Assembly (NCBI RefSeq): GCF_036227225.1
Contig: NZ_CP109444.1
Coordinates: forward strand, 8,537,501 to 8,601,500
From: Streptomyces sp. NBC_01478
GTDB taxonomy: Bacteria > Actinomycetota > Actinomycetes > Streptomycetales > Streptomycetaceae
Length of the DNA stretch: 64,000 nucleotides
Direction: 5' to 3'
The notes below the pieces were generated by a model. It saw only the letters and a program-made list of their open reading frames with translations, had not been told where the DNA came from and made no database searches. The translations under genes and the position numbers were made by a program. Positions within the stretch are counted from its first letter, which is position 1, and the number at the start of each line of letters is the position of its first letter. Below, piece by piece: positions 52,019 to 60,818 of this stretch.

Positions 52019-52666
52019 ATGCCCGAGCTGGTGTTCTTCTCCGGAACGATGGACTGCGGGAAGTCGACCCTGGCGCTCCAGATCGAGCACAACCGCTCGG
52101 CGCGCGGCCTGGCGGGGATGATCTTCACGCGGGACGACCGCGCGGGCGAGGGGAAGCTTTCTTCCCGGCTCGGCCTGGTCACCGACGCTGTGGAGGTCGA
52201 GGACGAGCAGGACCTGTACGGGTATGTCGTCGACCACCTCTCCCAGGGCGGCCGCGCGGACTACGTCATCGCCGACGAGGCGCAGTTCCTGGCGCCGGTG
52301 CAGATCGACCAACTCGCGCGCGTGGTCGACGATCTGGGCCTCGACGTCTACGCCTTCGGCATCACGACCGACTTCCGCTCCAAGCTCTTCCCCGGCTCCC
52401 AGCGCCTGGTCGAACTCGCCGACCGCGTCGAGGTCCTCCAGGTCGAGGCCCTCTGCTGGTGCGGCGCCCGCGCCACCCACAACGCCCGCACGGTAGGCGG
52501 CGAGATGGTCGTCGAGGGCGCACAGGTCGTCGTGGGCGACGTCAACCAGGCGGAAGCGGTCGGCTACGAGGTCCTGTGCCGCCGCCACCACCGCCGCCGC
52601 ATGACGTCCGCCACGGCGCGTGCGGCGGCGCTGTCACCGGACGTCCTGCCGATGACGTCGGCCTAG
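52019..52666 (+). CDS. tdk: Thymidine kinase (type II)
   Basis: 215 aa; phosphorylates thymidine in the salvage pathway using ATP. P-loop GTMDCGKST at residues 9-17, DDR at about 39-41, the Walker B-like DEAQF with the catalytic Glu, and the lasso-domain zinc Cys pairs CWCGARATHNAR and the C-terminal CRRHHRRR. There is Asp in GTMDCGKS where E. coli has Asn/Ala, common in actinobacteria. ATG at 52019 closely follows the phosphatase gene (43-bp gap). A hairpin downstream separates it from the convergent VOC gene. Confidence 0.93.
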   Translation: MPELVFFSGTMDCGKSTLALQIEHNRSARGLAGMIFTRDDRAGEGKLSSRLGLVTDAVEVEDEQDLYGYVVDHLSQGGRADYVIADEAQFLAPVQIDQLARVVDDLGLDVYAFGITTDFRSKLFPGSQRLVELADRVEVLQVEALCWCGARATHNARTVGGEMVVEGAQVVVGDVNQAEAVGYEVLCRRHHRRRMTSATARAAALSPDVLPMTSA

Positions 52667-52668
52667 GC

Positions 52669-52696
52669 CTCCGTAGAATCGTTCAACGATACGGAG
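52669..52696. terminator. Hairpin between tdk and the VOC gene
   Basis: CTCCGTA (52669-52675) pairs with TACGGAG (52690-52696), with an inner TCGT/ACGA pairing round TCA and a 3-nt bulge. Confidence 0.65.
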
Positions 52697-52735
52697 ATCC
52701 GCTGCGCTCGCCCGCACCGGAAGCGACCCGAAGGG

Positions 52736-53539
52736 CTAACGCGGCCCCTGGATCACCGAGAACATCGCGCCCTCCGGGTCGGCGACCGTCGCCACGCGGC
52801 CGTGGGGGCTGTCGTGCGGTGGTCTGAGGGTGTGGCCGCCGAGGTCCGTGACGCGGCGCAGGGCCTCGTCCGTGTCGGCGACCTCGAAGTACGTCATCCA
52901 GTGCGGGCCCCGGTCGCGGGGCAGGATCGCGCCGACGCCGTGGATGCCGGCGACCGGGTGGCCGTCCAGGTGCAGGGTGACGTAGTCGAAGTCGTCGGAG
53001 TCCACCGGCACCTCCTCGTAGCCGAACACCGCCTCGTAGAACTTGGCGACGCTCGCGGTCTCCGAGGTCAGCAGTTCGTTCCAGGCGGGTGTGCCGGGGA
53101 CCCCGGTGATCACCGTGCCGAGGTGCGCCGAGGCCTGCCAGATGCCGAACACCGCCCCCGACGGGTCGGAGCCGATCGCCAGGCGCCCGGCCTCGGCCGC
53201 GTCCAGGGGGCCCACCCCGACCGTGCCGCCGCACATCCGTACCGTCTCGGCCGTCTGGTCCACGTCGTCCGAGGCGAGATACGGCGTCCAGGCGATGGGC
53301 AGATGCCGGTCCGCCGGCAACTGGCCGATGCCGGCCACCTCCTGCCCGTCGAGCAGGGCCCGCGCGTAGGGGCCGAGCTGCTGGGGGCCGGGTTGGAATT
53401 CCCAACCGAACAGCTCCCCGTAGAACTCCTGGGTCGTGGCCATCCCGTGCACCATCAGACTCACCCAGCAGGGTGAGCCCTGCGTACGCCGAGTGTGCGT
53501 GTCGCCGTTCAGGCCGGCCGACCCCCGTGCCTCGGTCAT
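52736..53539 (-). CDS. Two-domain VOC (glyoxalase/bleomycin-resistance fold) protein
   Basis: 267 aa, ATG at 53539 with GAAGG upstream. Two tandem VOC domains: the first from CWVSLMVHGMATTQEFYGEL to GIWQASAHLG, the second from PAWNELLTSETASVAKFYEA to MFSVIQGPR. Each carries the beta-alpha-beta-beta-beta pattern and the motif FYGELFGWEF / FYEAVFGYEE. In VOC proteins the metal site needs His and Glu at defined places; the conserved positions here are uncertain, so ligand binding (antibiotic, dioxygenase-type substrate or isomerase-type) is undetermined. It is transcribed alone and convergent with tdk. Confidence 0.85.
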   Translation of the reverse strand: MTEARGSAGLNGDTHTRRTQGSPCWVSLMVHGMATTQEFYGELFGWEFQPGPQQLGPYARALLDGQEVAGIGQLPADRHLPIAWTPYLASDDVDQTAETVRMCGGTVGVGPLDAAEAGRLAIGSDPSGAVFGIWQASAHLGTVITGVPGTPAWNELLTSETASVAKFYEAVFGYEEVPVDSDDFDYVTLHLDGHPVAGIHGVGAILPRDRGPHWMTYFEVADTDEALRRVTDLGGHTLRPPHDSPHGRVATVADPEGAMFSVIQGPR

Positions 53540-53860
53540 CGTCACCTTCTCCTCGGCCCCTCGCGGTGGCCGTGTCGCTTCCGCTCTGCGGATCCGCGCG
53601 CCGCAGCCGCGTGCACGCCCCGTGCCGATGCTCGCACCCCCTGTGACGCACCGCGCCCCGGCCGCGCCGTCGACGGGCGGCTCACGTGGAGAGGATGGCC
53701 GATCTGCGGCCACTCGTCCGTTTCCGGGCGATTGCCGAGGGGTGTCCATCGGTTGTACAGCATGTGCTCGTTCCCGTACGCCTCGTGATCGAGGCTGTCC
53801 GGCCGAGCAGAGTAGTCGGACCTGGACGCGGCGGCCACCCCTTGCGCAAGGATGGTGGCC
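53540..53860. other. Divergent spacer, VOC gene / sulfurtransferase
   Basis: 321 bp with the upstream signals of both genes. It contains GCAAGGA before 53861 as ribosome site. Apart from that I see no motif, hairpin or gene I can support. Confidence 0.35.
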
Positions 53861-54712
53861 ATGAACGCCATCATCTCCGCATCCGAACTGGCGAGCGATA
53901 TCGCCGGGACGAACCCGCCGGTCCTGCTCGACATCCGCTGGCAGCTCAGCGTCGCGAAGGCCGCAGGTGAGCCGTCTTTCGACGGCCGCGCCGAGTACGC
54001 GGCCGGGCACATCCCGGGCGCTGTCTACGTAGACCTCGATCAGGAACTGGCCTCGGCCCCCGGCGCCAACGGCCGCCACCCCCTCCCCGACATCGGGCGC
54101 TTCGGCGCCGCGATGCGGCGTGCGGGCGTGTCGACCGGCCGGCCGGTGGTCGTGTACGACGGCGGACAGGGCTGGGCGGCGGCACGCGCGTGGTGGCTGC
54201 TGCGCTGGACGGGTCACCCGGACGTGCGGGTGCTCGACGGCGGCCTTCCCTCCTGGGAGGGGTCTCTGGAGACGGCCGCACCGACGCCGGCCGAGGGCGA
54301 CTTCACGCCGGAACCGGGTGCCGTGGCACTCCTGGACGCGGACGCGGCCGCCGCGCTCGCCCGTAGCGGGGTCCTGTTCGACGCCCGCGCGGGGGAGCGT
54401 TACCGGGGCGAGGTGGAGCCGATCGACCGGGTGGGCGGCCACATCCCGGGCGCGCTGTCCGCGCCGACCAACGAGAACGTGGGCGCGGACGGCCGCTTCC
54501 TCCCGGCGGAGGAACTGGCCGCCCGCTTCAAGACGTTGGGTGCCACGGAAGGCACGGGCGTCGGCGTGTACTGCGGCTCGGGCGTCTCGGGCGCCCACGA
54601 GGTACTGGCGCTCGCGGTGGCCGACATTCCGGCCGGGCTGTACGTCGGCTCCTGGTCGGAATGGTCCGCGGACCCGGAGCGACCGGTCGCCGTCGGCCCC
54701 GACCCGCAGTAG
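53861..54712 (+). CDS. Thiosulfate/3-mercaptopyruvate sulfurtransferase (two rhodanese domains)
   Basis: 283 aa. The N-terminal rhodanese domain (PPVLLDIRWQLS, YAAGHIPGAVYVDLDQELAS) is structural, and the C-terminal domain has the catalytic Cys in VYCGSGVSGAHE, typical of SseA-type enzymes. It transfers a sulfane sulfur atom from thiosulfate or 3-mercaptopyruvate to acceptors. The ATG at 53861 has AAGGA 9 nt upstream; an in-frame GTG at 53852 overlaps that site and is less likely. It is convergent with sepH, with a 20-bp stem between. Confidence 0.92.
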   Translation: MNAIISASELASDIAGTNPPVLLDIRWQLSVAKAAGEPSFDGRAEYAAGHIPGAVYVDLDQELASAPGANGRHPLPDIGRFGAAMRRAGVSTGRPVVVYDGGQGWAAARAWWLLRWTGHPDVRVLDGGLPSWEGSLETAAPTPAEGDFTPEPGAVALLDADAAAALARSGVLFDARAGERYRGEVEPIDRVGGHIPGALSAPTNENVGADGRFLPAEELAARFKTLGATEGTGVGVYCGSGVSGAHEVLALAVADIPAGLYVGSWSEWSADPERPVAVGPDPQ

Positions 54713-54717
54713 CAGCC

Positions 54718-54770
54718 GTACGACGAGGAGGGCCCGCGACCGAAACCGGCGCGGGCCCTCCTCGTCGTAC
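54718..54770. terminator. Bidirectional terminator (sulfurtransferase / sepH)
   Basis: Perfect 20-bp stem, 54718-54737 with 54751-54770 (arms begin GTACGACGAGG), and a 13-nt loop. Confidence 0.92.
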
Positions 54771-54776
54771 GACGGA

Positions 54777-55802
54777 CTAGTCCTGCTTCTTCCTTCGGGT
54801 CCCGAACACGATCTCGTCCCAGCTCGGAACCGCTGCTCTACGGCCAGGACGGACGCCGTCCGCCTCTGCCTGGCGGTCGGTCGAGCCGATGAGCCGGTCG
54901 CGGTGGGCGCCGACGGAACGGGGCATGAGCACGTCCGCGTAGGCCGAACCGGCCGAGGCCGCTGGTGCCGGGGGCTCCTCCGCCTCCGGTTCGACGGCGG
55001 GCTCCTCCGGGGGCTCCGAGGGGCGCTCGGGGACCACCATGTCGCCGCGGAAGCTCGGCACCGCCTCCAGGAGGCTGGTCAGCGAGTCGCGCTCGCTCTC
55101 CTCGACCGGCTCGGGCGACGGCAGCGCGGGACGCTCCGGGCGCTCCAGGGCACGGTCCAGCGGGCGGTCGCGCGGCAGCCGGGCGATCCGCGGCACGAAC
55201 GGGAAGCTGGGCTCGGGGGTGGCGGAGAGGTCGTCCGACTCACCGATCAGCGAGCGCGCCTCGTCGTCGACGGCCTGGACGAGCCGCCGGGGCGGGTCGT
55301 ACGTCCAGCTCGCCGAGTGCGGTTCGCCCGCGACCCGGTAGACCAGCAGGACCTCCCAGGTGCCGTCGTCGCGGCGCCAGGAGTCCCACTGGACGGTGTC
55401 CTTCTCGGCACCGCGCAGCGTCAGGCGCTCCTGGACGGCCTCGCCGAGCTGGGGGCCCGCGTTCTCACCGGGGCGGCGGACAGGAGTCTTCCGGGCCCGC
55501 TCGGCCATGAAGGCGCGCTCCGCGAGGACCGGGCCCTCGAAGCGGCGCACCCGGTCGACGGGGATGCCGGCGAGCTGAGCGACCTCCTCGGCGGAGGCGC
55601 CGGCACGTATGCGTGCCTGAATGTCTCGGGGGCGGAGATGGCTCTCCACCTCGATCTCGATCTGGCCGAGGCGGGGACGGTCGCCGCGGACCGCGGCGCG
55701 CAGACGCTCATCAATCGGAAGCGTGTACTCCGTGCTGTCCGCAGCCTTCAGCACCAGCCGTGTGCCGTCGTTAGAGACGGCCACGACACGCAGTTCGGGC
55801 AT
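54777..55802 (-). CDS. sepH: SepH, actinobacterial cell-division protein
   Basis: 341 aa (DUF3071). It begins MPELRVVAVSNDGTRLVLKA, then a helix-turn-helix region (about residues 57-105; ARIRAGASAEEVAQLAGIP, VDRVRRFEGPVLAERAF) and a conserved TVQWDSWRRDDGTWEVLLVY block. A long Pro/Glu/Arg-rich disordered tail ends in a short conserved motif PSWDEIVFGTRRKKQD. SepH binds FtsZ through the helix-turn-helix and stimulates Z-ring assembly, in both vegetative and sporulation division. ATG at 55802 with GGGAGG 6 nt upstream. The gene is monocistronic, with a strong terminator shared with the sulfurtransferase. Confidence 0.93.
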   Translation of the reverse strand: MPELRVVAVSNDGTRLVLKAADSTEYTLPIDERLRAAVRGDRPRLGQIEIEVESHLRPRDIQARIRAGASAEEVAQLAGIPVDRVRRFEGPVLAERAFMAERARKTPVRRPGENAGPQLGEAVQERLTLRGAEKDTVQWDSWRRDDGTWEVLLVYRVAGEPHSASWTYDPPRRLVQAVDDEARSLIGESDDLSATPEPSFPFVPRIARLPRDRPLDRALERPERPALPSPEPVEESERDSLTSLLEAVPSFRGDMVVPERPSEPPEEPAVEPEAEEPPAPAASAGSAYADVLMPRSVGAHRDRLIGSTDRQAEADGVRPGRRAAVPSWDEIVFGTRRKKQD

Positions 55803-56273
55803 GGGAACCTCCCGGGTGGTGCCTGCCGACGTCACGTGCGTCGCTGCTTCCGCTAGTCGAGTGTGGCCTGCCCGGGTGCAGCCTGCCACAACCTTGCCGA
55901 GTTGCCCGGCGTGTCGGGCACGGGCCCGGGCTCGCCGTTATGGCACGGTTACCTATTCGCAACGCTAAGTGACCAACTACGTCACCCTGTGCAACTGGCC
56001 CCTTCGGGGCGGTCCAATAAGGCCGCGGACGCCCTGGCGGGAGGCCTGACCCAGGGCTCGCAACAGTACTCCATTTGGACCACGTGCGTGGATTGGCACG
56101 CCGCCCAACTTCTTGCGGTGGGCGGGACTTGGCGGCCCGGGGCGGGGCTCGGTCGATCTTGAAAGTGGCGTACTTCACGCAATAGCCGGAAACGGAACTA
56201 TCGGTTTCGGCCGTACGTCCCTTTGTCGTACAGATAGTTGATCAGGTACGAGAAAGGTAGGCCAGGTCCCGGA
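55803..56273. other. Divergent spacer, sepH / membrane protein
   Basis: 471 bp, G+C lower than surroundings near 55960 and 56160-56250. It holds a short GCCCCTTCGGGGC hairpin (near 55998-56010) and small dyads such as CGTAC...GTACG (56211-56233). A 99-codon frame at 55863-56162 is open, but its composition looks like chance. Promoters for sepH and the next gene are expected but not identifiable. Confidence 0.35.
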
Positions 56274-57008
56274 ATGCGTGCAAGGCCCGATGTCAGCAAG
56301 AAGCGGATCGATCTGAGCGTCCCTCAAGTCGCGGGCGGTGCGGTGGCGGCGGTGGTGGCCGCCAAACTCGCCTCCTACTTCGGGGTCTACGGCACGATCC
56401 TCGGCGCCGGCGTCGTGAGCGCGATAGCCACCTCCGGAGGCTCCGTCTTCCAGCACTTCTTCAGCCGGACCGGCGCCACGCTCCGGGAGGCGACCGTCAC
56501 GTCCAAAGAGCCGGAGCAACCTCCCGCGCGCCCGGGGGAGTTCACGGAGGGCACCGTCTACCGCGCGCGGGTGGGCGGTTGGAAGCGGCCGGTGCTCGCC
56601 GCGGCCCTCGTCTTCGGGGTCACCATGACCGGGATCACCGTCTACGAGCTGGTGTCCGGCGACAGCTTCAGCGGCGGCAAGGGGACCACGGTCAGCGCCG
56701 CCGTCACCGGACACGACACGTCCTCGTCCACGAAGTCCGGCGACGACGAGCCGAGTCCGGCCGGTTCCCTGTCCGCCTCCCCGAGCGGCTCGTCGGCCGA
56801 CCCGGAGACTTCGTCCGGCCCGACTGACGACGGCACATCGTCCGACAGCGGCGGTACGACGGTCAGTCCGACGCCGGCGCCCAGCGTCTCGGGCGGCGGC
56901 GGTACGTCGACCGCCACGCCCAGCGCGTCGGCTACTGACCCAGCACCCTCCGCAAGTAGTCGTTCTGGAACCGACGATCAGGATCCAGCCGATCCCGCAG
57001 CGCCGTGA
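56274..57008 (+). CDS. Membrane protein with Ser/Thr/Pro-rich extracytoplasmic tail
   Basis: 244 aa, ATG at 56274. A conserved opening (MRARPDVSKKRIDLSVPQVA) precedes two hydrophobic stretches (about residues 20-60) with Gly/Ala-rich loops, then TEGTVYRARVGGWKRPVLAA and a third helix (about 110-125; AALVFGVTMTGITVYELVSG). The rest (130-244) is low-complexity Ser/Thr/Asp/Gly/Pro, probably outside the membrane and disordered. Function unknown. The reading frame runs 77 bp into the 3' end of the convergent oxidase gene, so the last 25 residues are an antisense reading of a conserved protein, which suggests a lost stop codon. Confidence 0.75.
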   Translation: MRARPDVSKKRIDLSVPQVAGGAVAAVVAAKLASYFGVYGTILGAGVVSAIATSGGSVFQHFFSRTGATLREATVTSKEPEQPPARPGEFTEGTVYRARVGGWKRPVLAAALVFGVTMTGITVYELVSGDSFSGGKGTTVSAAVTGHDTSSSTKSGDDEPSPAGSLSASPSGSSADPETSSGPTDDGTSSDSGGTTVSPTPAPSVSGGGGTSTATPSASATDPAPSASSRSGTDDQDPADPAAP

Positions 57009-58251
57009 ACTCGCCGAAGCGCGGGTAGACCCCGGCCAAGTACTCGGCGTCCCGGGTGTGCACCTTGCCCCAGTGCGGCCGGCCCTCGTGCGCGGTGAGG
57101 ATGCGCTCGGCGGCGGTGAAGTACGCCTGGTAGGGGGTGCCCTTGAACATGTGCACGGCGATGTAGGCGCTGTCCCGGCCGGAGGCGGTGGACAGGGCGA
57201 TGTCGTCCGCCGGTGCGGTGCGGACCTCGACCGGATAGCTGACCCTGAAGTCGGAACGGTCGACCATCGCCTTCAGTTCCCGCAGCGCGTCCACCAGGGC
57301 CGCGCGCGGGACGGCGTACTCCATCTCCACGAACCGCACGCGGCGGGGCGATGTGTAGACCTTGTAAGGAATGTCCGTGTAGGTCCGCGTGGACCAGGCC
57401 CGGGTGGAGATCTGGGCGATGGTCGGAATGGCCGCGGGCGCCGCGCGGCCGACCATGTTGGCCACCTGCCAGAGGCCGTTGGAGACGAACTCGTCCTCGA
57501 ACCAGCCGGCCACCTTGCCCACCGGCTGCTCCGGTCCCGCGCTGCGGTTGTTGCGCTTGGTGTTGGTGCTCGCGGTGTGCGGGAACCAGTAGAACTCGAA
57601 GTGCTCGTTCTCCGCCCAGAGTTCGTCGAAGCGTCCGGTGACCTCGTCGAAGGTCATCGGCTCCTCGCGGGCCGTGAGCAGGAAGACGGGCTCCACGGCG
57701 AACGTGATCGCCGTGACGACGCCCAGGGCGCCGAGGCCTATCCGGGCGGCCGCGAACACGTCCGGGTTCTCCTTCTCGGAGCAGGTGAGCACCGAGCCGT
57801 CCGCCGTGACCAGCTCAAGACCCCTGATCTGGGCGGCTATCGACGCCGACTCACGGCCGGTGCCGTGCGTGCCGGTGCTGATCGCGCCGGAGACCGTCTG
57901 CTCCATGATGTCGCCCATGTTCGTGAGCGACAGACCCTCGCGCGCGAGAGCCATGTTGAGTCTCTTGAGCGGGGTGCCCGCCTCGACCGTGACCGTCAAG
58001 GCATCGCGATCAATGTTGCGGATGCCGGTCAACAGTTGAGGGCGGATCAACACACCGTCGGTGGCGGCGATCGACGTGAAGGAGTGCCCGGATCCGACGG
58101 CCTTCACCGTCAGCCCGTCCTCACCGGCCCTCCGTACGGCCGCGGCCAGTTCCTCGACTGAAGCGGGCGTGACCTCCCGCGCGGGACGGGACGCGACCGT
58201 GCCGCCCCAGTTACGCCACGTGCCGTTCTTCGCGCTCGCTGTGGTGCTCAA
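56932..58251 (-). CDS. FAD-dependent sugar-lactone/alditol oxidase (D-arabinono-1,4-lactone oxidase family)
   Basis: 439 aa from a TTG at 58251 with GGAGG 7 nt upstream. FAD-binding PCMH fold: WRNWGGTVASRPAREVTPAS, VGSGHSFTSIAATDGVLI, NMGDIMEQTVSGAISTGTHG (flavin-contacting loop) and GLGALGVVTAITF. The C-terminal ALO domain contains FEFYWFPHT and HWGKVHTRDAEYL and ends DRRFQNDYLRRVLGQ. Members oxidise aldonolactones or sugar alcohols with oxygen. The natural substrate is unknown. The start overlaps the end of the upstream MFS gene by 41 bp, so the pair is an operon with coupled translation, perhaps import then oxidation. Confidence 0.88.
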   Translation of the reverse strand: MSTTASAKNGTWRNWGGTVASRPAREVTPASVEELAAAVRRAGEDGLTVKAVGSGHSFTSIAATDGVLIRPQLLTGIRNIDRDALTVTVEAGTPLKRLNMALAREGLSLTNMGDIMEQTVSGAISTGTHGTGRESASIAAQIRGLELVTADGSVLTCSEKENPDVFAAARIGLGALGVVTAITFAVEPVFLLTAREEPMTFDEVTGRFDELWAENEHFEFYWFPHTASTNTKRNNRSAGPEQPVGKVAGWFEDEFVSNGLWQVANMVGRAAPAAIPTIAQISTRAWSTRTYTDIPYKVYTSPRRVRFVEMEYAVPRAALVDALRELKAMVDRSDFRVSYPVEVRTAPADDIALSTASGRDSAYIAVHMFKGTPYQAYFTAAERILTAHEGRPHWGKVHTRDAEYLAGVYPRFGEFTALRDRLDPDRRFQNDYLRRVLGQ

Positions 58252-59455
58252 CGGTGCCTCCACGACCCGGCGCCGGTCTGCTGAGCCGGCGGTACCCGAG
58301 GAAACCCACCGCGACCGCGACGGCACCGGCGACGACCGGAACCCCGTACCCGGCACGCGCGCCGGCTGCGTCGATCACCCAGCCGGCGACGGAGGAGCCG
58401 AGCGCGACCCCGACCGCCAGGCCGGTGCTCACCCAGGTCATGCCCTCGGTGAGCTTCGCGCGAGGTACGTGCTCTTCTATGAGGGACATCGTCGTGATCA
58501 TCGTGGGTGCGATGGACAGGCCCGCAAGGAACAGCGCCACGGCCAGAAGCGGCAAGTTTCCGACCAGTAGGAGGGGGATCATACTCACGGCCATCGCGCA
58601 TATGCCCAGCAGCCACCGACGTTCCGGGGCTCCCCGGAAGCGCAGCAGCCCGAACACGACCCCCGCCGCGCACGAGCCCGCCGCGTACAGGGCGAGCACC
58701 ACGCTGGCACCGCCCTTGTGGCCCTGCTCGTCGGCGAACGCGACGGTGACGACATCGACCGCCCCGAAGATCGCCCCGGTCGCCACGAAGGTGGCCACCA
58801 GTACCTGGAGACCGGCCGCCCGCAGCGCCGAGCCGCCGCCGTCGACGCCCCGCACGCGCGGGTGCGGCGCGGGCTCGGTGGCGCGCTGGGCGGTCAGCCA
58901 GAAGACACCGACCGCAAGGAAGCAGGCGGCCAGCAGGGGACCGGCCTCCGGGAACCACGCCGTGGACAGTCCGATGGAGATGATCGGTCCGAAGATGAAG
59001 CACACCTCGTCGACCACGGACTCCAGGGAGTACGCGGTGTGCAGTTGCGGGGTGCCCCGATAGACGGCCGCCCAGCGCGCGCGGACCATCGCACCCAGGC
59101 TCGGCACCGATCCGATCCCGGCGGCGCACACGAACAGCACCCAGTCCGGCCACTCGAAGCGGGCGGCCAGCAGCAGCCCGGCCGCCGCGGCCAGCGCGAC
59201 GAAGGTCGCCGGACGCAGCACCCGCCGCTGCCCGTACTGGTCCACCCAGCGCGAGATCCGCGGCCCGATCGCGGCGGCGGCCAGCGCGATGGTGGCCGAC
59301 AGGGCGCCCGCGAGCCCGTACCGCCCGTTGATCTGGGAGATCATCGTGACCACGCCGATGCCCATCATCGACAGCGGCATACGGCCGAGGAACCCCGCGG
59401 CGGAGAAGCCCTTGGAGCCGGGTGCGGCGAACAGGGCGCGATAGGGGCTGGGCAC
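58211..59455 (-). CDS. MFS transporter
   Basis: 414 aa, GTG at 59455 with GGAGA 8 nt upstream. Twelve probable membrane helices. It starts MPSPYRALFAAPGSKGFSAA and then FLGRMPLSMMGIGVVTMISQ; the helix 2-3 loop reads GPRISRWVDQYGQRRVLRPA, close to the MFS motif GxxxDRxGRRxxL. A central cytoplasmic loop separates the two six-helix halves. It resembles sugar or drug transporters of the MFS; the substrate is not evident. It heads the operon with the FAD oxidase. The start is 227 bp from the divergent hemH gene. Confidence 0.88.
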   Translation of the reverse strand: MPSPYRALFAAPGSKGFSAAGFLGRMPLSMMGIGVVTMISQINGRYGLAGALSATIALAAAAIGPRISRWVDQYGQRRVLRPATFVALAAAAGLLLAARFEWPDWVLFVCAAGIGSVPSLGAMVRARWAAVYRGTPQLHTAYSLESVVDEVCFIFGPIISIGLSTAWFPEAGPLLAACFLAVGVFWLTAQRATEPAPHPRVRGVDGGGSALRAAGLQVLVATFVATGAIFGAVDVVTVAFADEQGHKGGASVVLALYAAGSCAAGVVFGLLRFRGAPERRWLLGICAMAVSMIPLLLVGNLPLLAVALFLAGLSIAPTMITTMSLIEEHVPRAKLTEGMTWVSTGLAVGVALGSSVAGWVIDAAGARAGYGVPVVAGAVAVAVGFLGYRRLSRPAPGRGGTVEHHSEREERHVA

Positions 59456-59682
59456 GGGTGTCTCCGGTCGGAAAGGCGCGGTGGCGGCTCATCGGTGATG
59501 CGGGTGGCGATGCGGTGGCGGCTCAGTAAGGTGCGAATGCGGCTGATACAGCTTACGAGCAGGTCGACCCCGATGCACCCGCCCGGAGGGGCGCCAGGAT
59601 CTCGGGCCCGGCGGGGTGCCGGAATCCAGGCCGACACCCCGCCGTTTCCCGGCTGTCAGTGACGGGTGGCAGGATCGGAGGC

Positions 59683-60810
59683 ATGCCAGACGTGCTCGAT
59701 GCCACCCCCTACGACGCCCTGCTCCTGCTCTCGTTCGGCGGCCCCGAAGGCCCGGACGACGTGGTTCCGTTCCTGGAGAACGTGACGCGTGGGCGAGGCA
59801 TCCCCAAGGAACGCCTCAAGGAAGTGGGGCAGCACTACTTCCTGTTCGGCGGGGTCAGCCCGATCAACGACCAGAACCGCGCCCTCCTGGACGCCCTCCG
59901 CAAGGACTTCGCGGACCACGGCCTGGACCTGCCGGTCTACTGGGGCAATCGCAACTGGGCCCCGTACCTCACGGACACCCTGCGGGAGATGGTCGCCGAC
60001 GGCCGCCGCCGCATCCTGGTCCTCGCCACCAGCGCCTACGCCTCGTACTCGGGCTGCCGCCAGTACCGGGAGAACCTCGCCGACTCCCTGGCCGCCCTCG
60101 AGGCCGAAGGCCTCGACCTCCCCGAGGTCGACAAACTGCGCCACTACTTCAACCACCCCGGCTTCCTGGAGCCGATGATCGACGGGGTCCTCGAATCCCT
60201 CGCCGACCTCCCCGAGGACGTTCGGGACGGCGCCCACCTCGCCTTCTCGACCCACTCCATCCCGACCGCCGCCGCGGACAGCTCCGGCCCGGTCGAGGGC
60301 CACGGGGACGGCGGGGCGTACGTCGAGGAGCACCTGGACGTGGCCCGGCTGATCGCCGACGCCGTCCGCGAGCGCACCGGAATCGACCACCCCTGGCAGC
60401 TCGTCTACCAGTCCCGCTCCGGCGCCCCGCAGATCCCCTGGCTGGAGCCCGACATCTGCGACCACCTGGAGGAGCGCCACGCGGCCGGCGTCCCCGCGGT
60501 CGTCATGGCACCCATCGGCTTCGTCTCCGACCACATGGAGGTCCTCTACGACCTCGACACGGAGGCCAAGGCCAAGGCCGAGGAACTGGGCCTGCCCGTA
60601 CGCCGGTCGGCCACCGTGGGCGCCGACCCGCGCTTCGCCGCCGCGATCCGCGAACTCGTCCTGGAGCGCGCGGCCGTCGAGAGCGGACGGCAGGTCACGT
60701 CCTGCGCCCTGGGCGCACTCGGCGCCGGCCACAACCTCTGTCCGGTGGGCTGCTGCCCGGCCCGCGCCCCGCGTCCCGCCGCCGCGGGCGCCGACAGCCC
60801 CTACGCCTGA
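59683..60810 (+). CDS. hemH: Ferrochelatase (coproporphyrin ferrochelatase type)
   Basis: 375 aa; inserts Fe2+ into the porphyrin ring. In actinobacteria the substrate is coproporphyrin III (also called CpfC). The opening is [20 protein letters not shown], the catalytic His is in [16 protein letters not shown], and the metal-path Glu lies in the [17 protein letters not shown] block. The C-terminal tail has Cys341, Cys353, Cys357 and Cys358, and an internal Cys is in SYSGCRQY; these could hold a [2Fe-2S] cluster as in the mycobacterial enzyme, though the spacing is not identical. ATG at 59683 with GGAGG 1-5 nt upstream and a longer A/G run. It is 8 bp upstream of the phosphatase gene, so co-transcribed. 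Confidence 0.94.
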   Translation: MPDVLDATPYDALLLLSFGGPEGPDDVVPFLENVTRGRGIPKERLKEVGQHYFLFGGVSPINDQNRALLDALRKDFADHGLDLPVYWGNRNWAPYLTDTLREMVADGRRRILVLATSAYASYSGCRQYRENLADSLAALEAEGLDLPEVDKLRHYFNHPGFLEPMIDGVLESLADLPEDVRDGAHLAFSTHSIPTAAADSSGPVEGHGDGGAYVEEHLDVARLIADAVRERTGIDHPWQLVYQSRSGAPQIPWLEPDICDHLEERHAAGVPAVVMAPIGFVSDHMEVLYDLDTEAKAKAEELGLPVRRSATVGADPRFAAAIRELVLERAAVESGRQVTSCALGALGAGHNLCPVGCCPARAPRPAAAGADSPYA

Positions 60811-60818
60811 GGAGCGCC

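Noticed and set aside
55863..56162. 99-codon plus-strand frame in the sepH spacer
   Set aside because: No ribosome site, no conserved pattern, and it overlaps the expected sepH promoter.
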